From contig JAGYIL010000001.1 of assembly GCA_018402545.1 (NCBI GenBank), forward strand, positions 434,001 through 498,000: a stretch of 64,000 nt of DNA. Direction: 5' to 3'. The stretch comes from Saccharospirillum sp. Lineage in GTDB: Bacteria > Pseudomonadota > Gammaproteobacteria > Pseudomonadales > Natronospirillaceae. This document shows, in pieces, positions 61,778-64,000 of this stretch (positions are counted from its first letter, which is position 1; every line of letters starts with the position of its first letter). The notes under the pieces were generated by a model. That model worked only from the letters and a program-made list of their open reading frames with translations. It did no database searches and was not told the DNA's origin. Position numbers and translations under genes: made by a program.

Positions 61778-63103
61778 CTAGCTGTTCAACCCATGCTTCT
61801 TAATCAACTTGTGCACATCGGTCCGGTTGCGCCCGGCCAGGGCGGCGGCCTGGGTGACGTTGCCTTCGGTCATGCTCAGGGCGCGGATCAGGTACTGCCG
61901 TTCGAAGGCATCGCGGGCCTCGCTCAGGGTGGGCCAGTGGGGTTGCTGGTCGGCCAGAGCCTGTCGCACCAGCGCTTCGTGAACCACTGAGCTCGGGCAG
62001 AGCGCCACGCATTGCTCGATGACATTCACCAGTTGGCGCACATTGCCTGGCCAGGGTGCTGTCATCAGCAAATGCATGGCCTTGTCTTCAATACGGGTGA
62101 CGCGGCTGTTGTGCTGTTCTGCTGCCCGGCGCAGGAGATAACGCGCCAGCAGCGGGATGTCTTCGGCGCGTTCGCGCAGGCTGGGCAGTGTCAGGTTGAC
62201 GACGTTCAGCCGGTAATAAAGATCTTCCCGGAAATCGCCCTGTTCCATGGCACGGCTCAGGTCACGATGGGTGGCGGAGACAATGCGCACGTCGATAGGC
62301 AGGGTTTCGCTGCTGCCGACCGGACGTACCTGGCGTTCCTGCAGCACACGCAGCAGCTTTACCTGCAGCGGCGTGGGCATATCGCCGATCTCATCCAGAA
62401 ACAGAGTGCCGCCTTCGGCGGCCCGGAACAGGCCGGCCTGTTCCCGAATGGCGCCGGTGAAGGCACCCTTGGCATGGCCGAACAATTCCGATTCCAGCAA
62501 ATGCTCGGGCAGGGCACCGCAGTTGAGCGCGACGAACGGGCCCTTGGCGCGCGGGCTGGCGCGGTGTATGGCCTGGGCGAACAGTTCTTTGCCGGTGCCG
62601 CTGGCGCCGCTGATCAGCACACTGACGTCACTGCGGGCGACCTGACGTGTCTGGTCGAGCAGGCGGGTCATGGACGGGCTGCGGGCGATGATGTCGCGGT
62701 CCCAGTCATCGGCGCACTGCGGGCCGCCCCGGTCCATCACCTGGTTCATCAGGTCGCGCAGTTTGTCATGATCCAGCGGTTTGGTCAGAAAACCGAGTAC
62801 GCCCTGTTGAGTCGCTTGCACCGCCTCGGGGATTGAGCCGTGCGCGGTCATCAGAATGACCGCCAGATCCGGATACCGCTCGGTGATGCGTTCAAACAGC
62901 TTCATGCCGTCCAGCCCCGGCATGCGCAGATCGCTGATCACCAGGTTGACGGTGTGGCGTTCCAGGTACGCCAGCGCTGCCGCCCCATCGCTGACCGCTT
63001 CAACCTGCCAGCCATCGCTGGCCAGGCGCAGCGATAGGAGGCGCAGCAGGCTGGCATCGTCATCGACCAGCAGCAGAGCGGGTTTGGATGCAGTCTGGGT
63101 CAT
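61778..63103 (-). CDS. glrR: Sigma54-dependent response regulator, GlrR/QseF type
   Basis: This is an NtrC-family activator phosphorylated by the neighbouring kinase. The 441 residues comprise a receiver domain (acidic pair at 14-15, phospho-acceptor Asp58 in LVISDLRMP, Lys108), an AAA+ domain (Walker A GASGTGKE 166-173, GAFTGA loop 213-218 for sigma54 contact) and a C-terminal Fis-type helix-turn-helix ([20 protein letters not shown]). The start at 63103 follows AGGAGG and overlaps the qseG stop by ATGA. A longer in-frame reading into qseG is spurious. In E. coli GlrR activates glmY and rpoE; the targets here are unknown. Confidence 0.92.
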   Translation of the reverse strand: MTQTASKPALLLVDDDASLLRLLSLRLASDGWQVEAVSDGAAALAYLERHTVNLVISDLRMPGLDGMKLFERITERYPDLAVILMTAHGSIPEAVQATQQGVLGFLTKPLDHDKLRDLMNQVMDRGGPQCADDWDRDIIARSPSMTRLLDQTRQVARSDVSVLISGASGTGKELFAQAIHRASPRAKGPFVALNCGALPEHLLESELFGHAKGAFTGAIREQAGLFRAAEGGTLFLDEIGDMPTPLQVKLLRVLQERQVRPVGSSETLPIDVRIVSATHRDLSRAMEQGDFREDLYYRLNVVNLTLPSLRERAEDIPLLARYLLRRAAEQHNSRVTRIEDKAMHLLMTAPWPGNVRQLVNVIEQCVALCPSSVVHEALVRQALADQQPHWPTLSEARDAFERQYLIRALSMTEGNVTQAAALAGRNRTDVHKLIKKHGLNS

Positions 63104-63675
63104 GGGGTGTCCTCCTGTGCGGGTCCGTTCTCGCGGGTATTCAACTGGGATTCGATGGCCGTCAGTGCATCGATTTGTGCCTGCTTTTGTTCCAGTGCCT
63201 GCTGCAGCGATGTGATTTGGCTTTCCAGTGCCTGGCGTTGCCGATCGCGCTGACGGTATTCGAGCAGCAGTGCGCGGGCCGCGCTCTGGTGCAGCTCGAT
63301 CAGCGGTTGCAAGCTGGCGGGCAGGTTGGGTTTGAGCTGCTGCAATTGTCCGATGCCCAATTGCAGCAGCACCGGGTTCTGGCCGGGTTGGCTGAAGTAC
63401 AGTGCCCAGGCAAACGCCAGGTCGTGGTCCGCCGGGTGTGCGGGCAAGGCGGCCCAATCGAGCAGAGTTGTCGTCTGACTGAAGTCCAGCCAGTGCCAGG
63501 CACTGGATTCGGCATCGAACACTTCGGGCAGCAGGGGGCGTTCGCATTGCCCTTGCAGCGTGCCTCGAGTGGTTGGCTCCGGTGGTTTAGGCGATAGCCC
63601 GGCGCAGCCGGATAGCAGGAACAGTAAAACCACTAGGATAACCGGGAGTAGGCGGCTTGCGGTTTGGTGCATCAT
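63100..63675 (-). CDS. qseG: QseG-type lipoprotein of the GlrK-GlrR operon
   Basis: The 191-residue protein starts with a lipoprotein signal (hydrophobic stretch then LLSGC, lipid-modified Cys at about 24). Its second half is a heptad-like, Gln-rich helix (RQALESQITSLQQALEQKQA), suggesting a coiled coil. In E. coli QseG is an outer-membrane lipoprotein that stimulates the kinase GlrK. The name here rests mainly on position between kinase and regulator, with ATGA overlaps on both sides. Confidence 0.75.
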   Translation of the reverse strand: MMHQTASRLLPVILVVLLFLLSGCAGLSPKPPEPTTRGTLQGQCERPLLPEVFDAESSAWHWLDFSQTTTLLDWAALPAHPADHDLAFAWALYFSQPGQNPVLLQLGIGQLQQLKPNLPASLQPLIELHQSAARALLLEYRQRDRQRQALESQITSLQQALEQKQAQIDALTAIESQLNTRENGPAQEDTP

Positions 63676-64000
63676 GCGGTTGCCCCTCTTACCGGTAATT
63701 GAATGCGCACACAGACATCAAACCCGGTGCGCTCGGCCAGCCCGGCGCGGCCTTCGAGCAGTCGGGCACAGTCGGTCACGATTGAAAGGCCCAGGCCGGA
63801 GCTTTGCAGGCTGTCCTGCCGGGGTGCGTCGCCGCGCTGAAAGGGTTCGAAAATACTCTGGTGCAGATGCTCGGGGATGGCCGGCCCGGTATTGGCCACT
63901 TCAAGAATCACCCAGGGTGACTGGTGTTCCAGCCGGATCTGAATCTGGCCGGCGTCAGCCCCATAAGCGAGGGCATTGGTGATCAGGTTGTCGAGCATGC
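63672..64000 (-). CDS. glrK: Sensor histidine kinase, GlrK/QseE type (C-terminal part, cut by window end)
   Basis: Only the last ~108 residues are present; the frame continues off the window. They form the end of the HATPase_c domain: the N box in MLDNLITNALAYGA, a G1 box altered to VANTGPAIP, the F box FEPFQRG and the G2 box SSGLGLSIV. The stop codon overlaps the qseG start by ATGA. The upstream sensor, membrane and phospho-acceptor regions are not visible, so the name depends on operon context. Confidence 0.8.
   Translation of the reverse strand, partial: MLDNLITNALAYGADAGQIQIRLEHQSPWVILEVANTGPAIPEHLHQSIFEPFQRGDAPRQDSLQSSGLGLSIVTDCARLLEGRAGLAERTGFDVCVRIQLPVRGATA

Noticed and set aside
63104..63547. 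A 148-residue N-terminal extension of the GlrR regulator
   Set aside because: It is the out-of-frame shadow of qseG; the receiver domain begins just after the ATG at 63103, which has AGGAGG upstream.

Overview
The window is chromosomal DNA from a gammaproteobacterium, most likely from the Oceanospirillales/Pseudomonadales side of the class. This is inferred from three things: a Pseudomonas-style spu (polyamine) gene order, the arrangement birA-coaX-SPOR-tRNA(Tyr,Gly,Thr)-tuf ahead of secE-nusG-rpl-rpoBC, and a fairly high GC content. A species name is not supported by anything seen here.

Positions 1-14,270 hold a partial membrane protein and then a dense polyamine block. On the minus strand lie gabD, puuA and aguB-aguA. 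On the plus strand lie puuD/spuA, a second puuA-like gene, spuC, potF and potGHI. Together they encode uptake of putrescine, its formation from agmatine, and its conversion through glutamylation or transamination towards GABA and succinate. From 14,579 to 16,951 are birA, coaX and a SPOR-domain protein. From 17,180 to 49,830 runs the large translation/transcription island: tRNA-Tyr/Gly/Thr, tuf, tRNA-Trp, secE, nusG, rplKAJL, rpoBC, rpsLG, fusA, a second tuf, and the S10, spc and alpha operons ending at rplQ. Several strong sigma70-type promoters, an L10 leader, an alpha leader and intrinsic terminators can be read in it.

From 49,961 to the end the content is mixed: acetoacetyl-CoA synthetase, a short unknown gene, a minus-strand glgB-glgX pair, a large exported protein with a metallopeptidase motif, htpX, and a GlrK-QseG-GlrR-type two-component operon cut by the window end.

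The most unusual content is between the genes. Five copies of a 105-131 bp cloverleaf-like palindrome (2851, 8431, 14321, 51929, 60657) keep their base pairing while their stem sequences change, and all lie outside the translation island. A related palindrome with the same NGGA-loop hairpin is at 562-666. A 266 bp MITE-like element with 32 bp terminal inverted repeats is at 52249-52514. A REP-like inverted repeat is at 57622-57737, and a further palindrome follows both tuf genes. The coding content is otherwise conventional; the repeat family is the best candidate for something undescribed.
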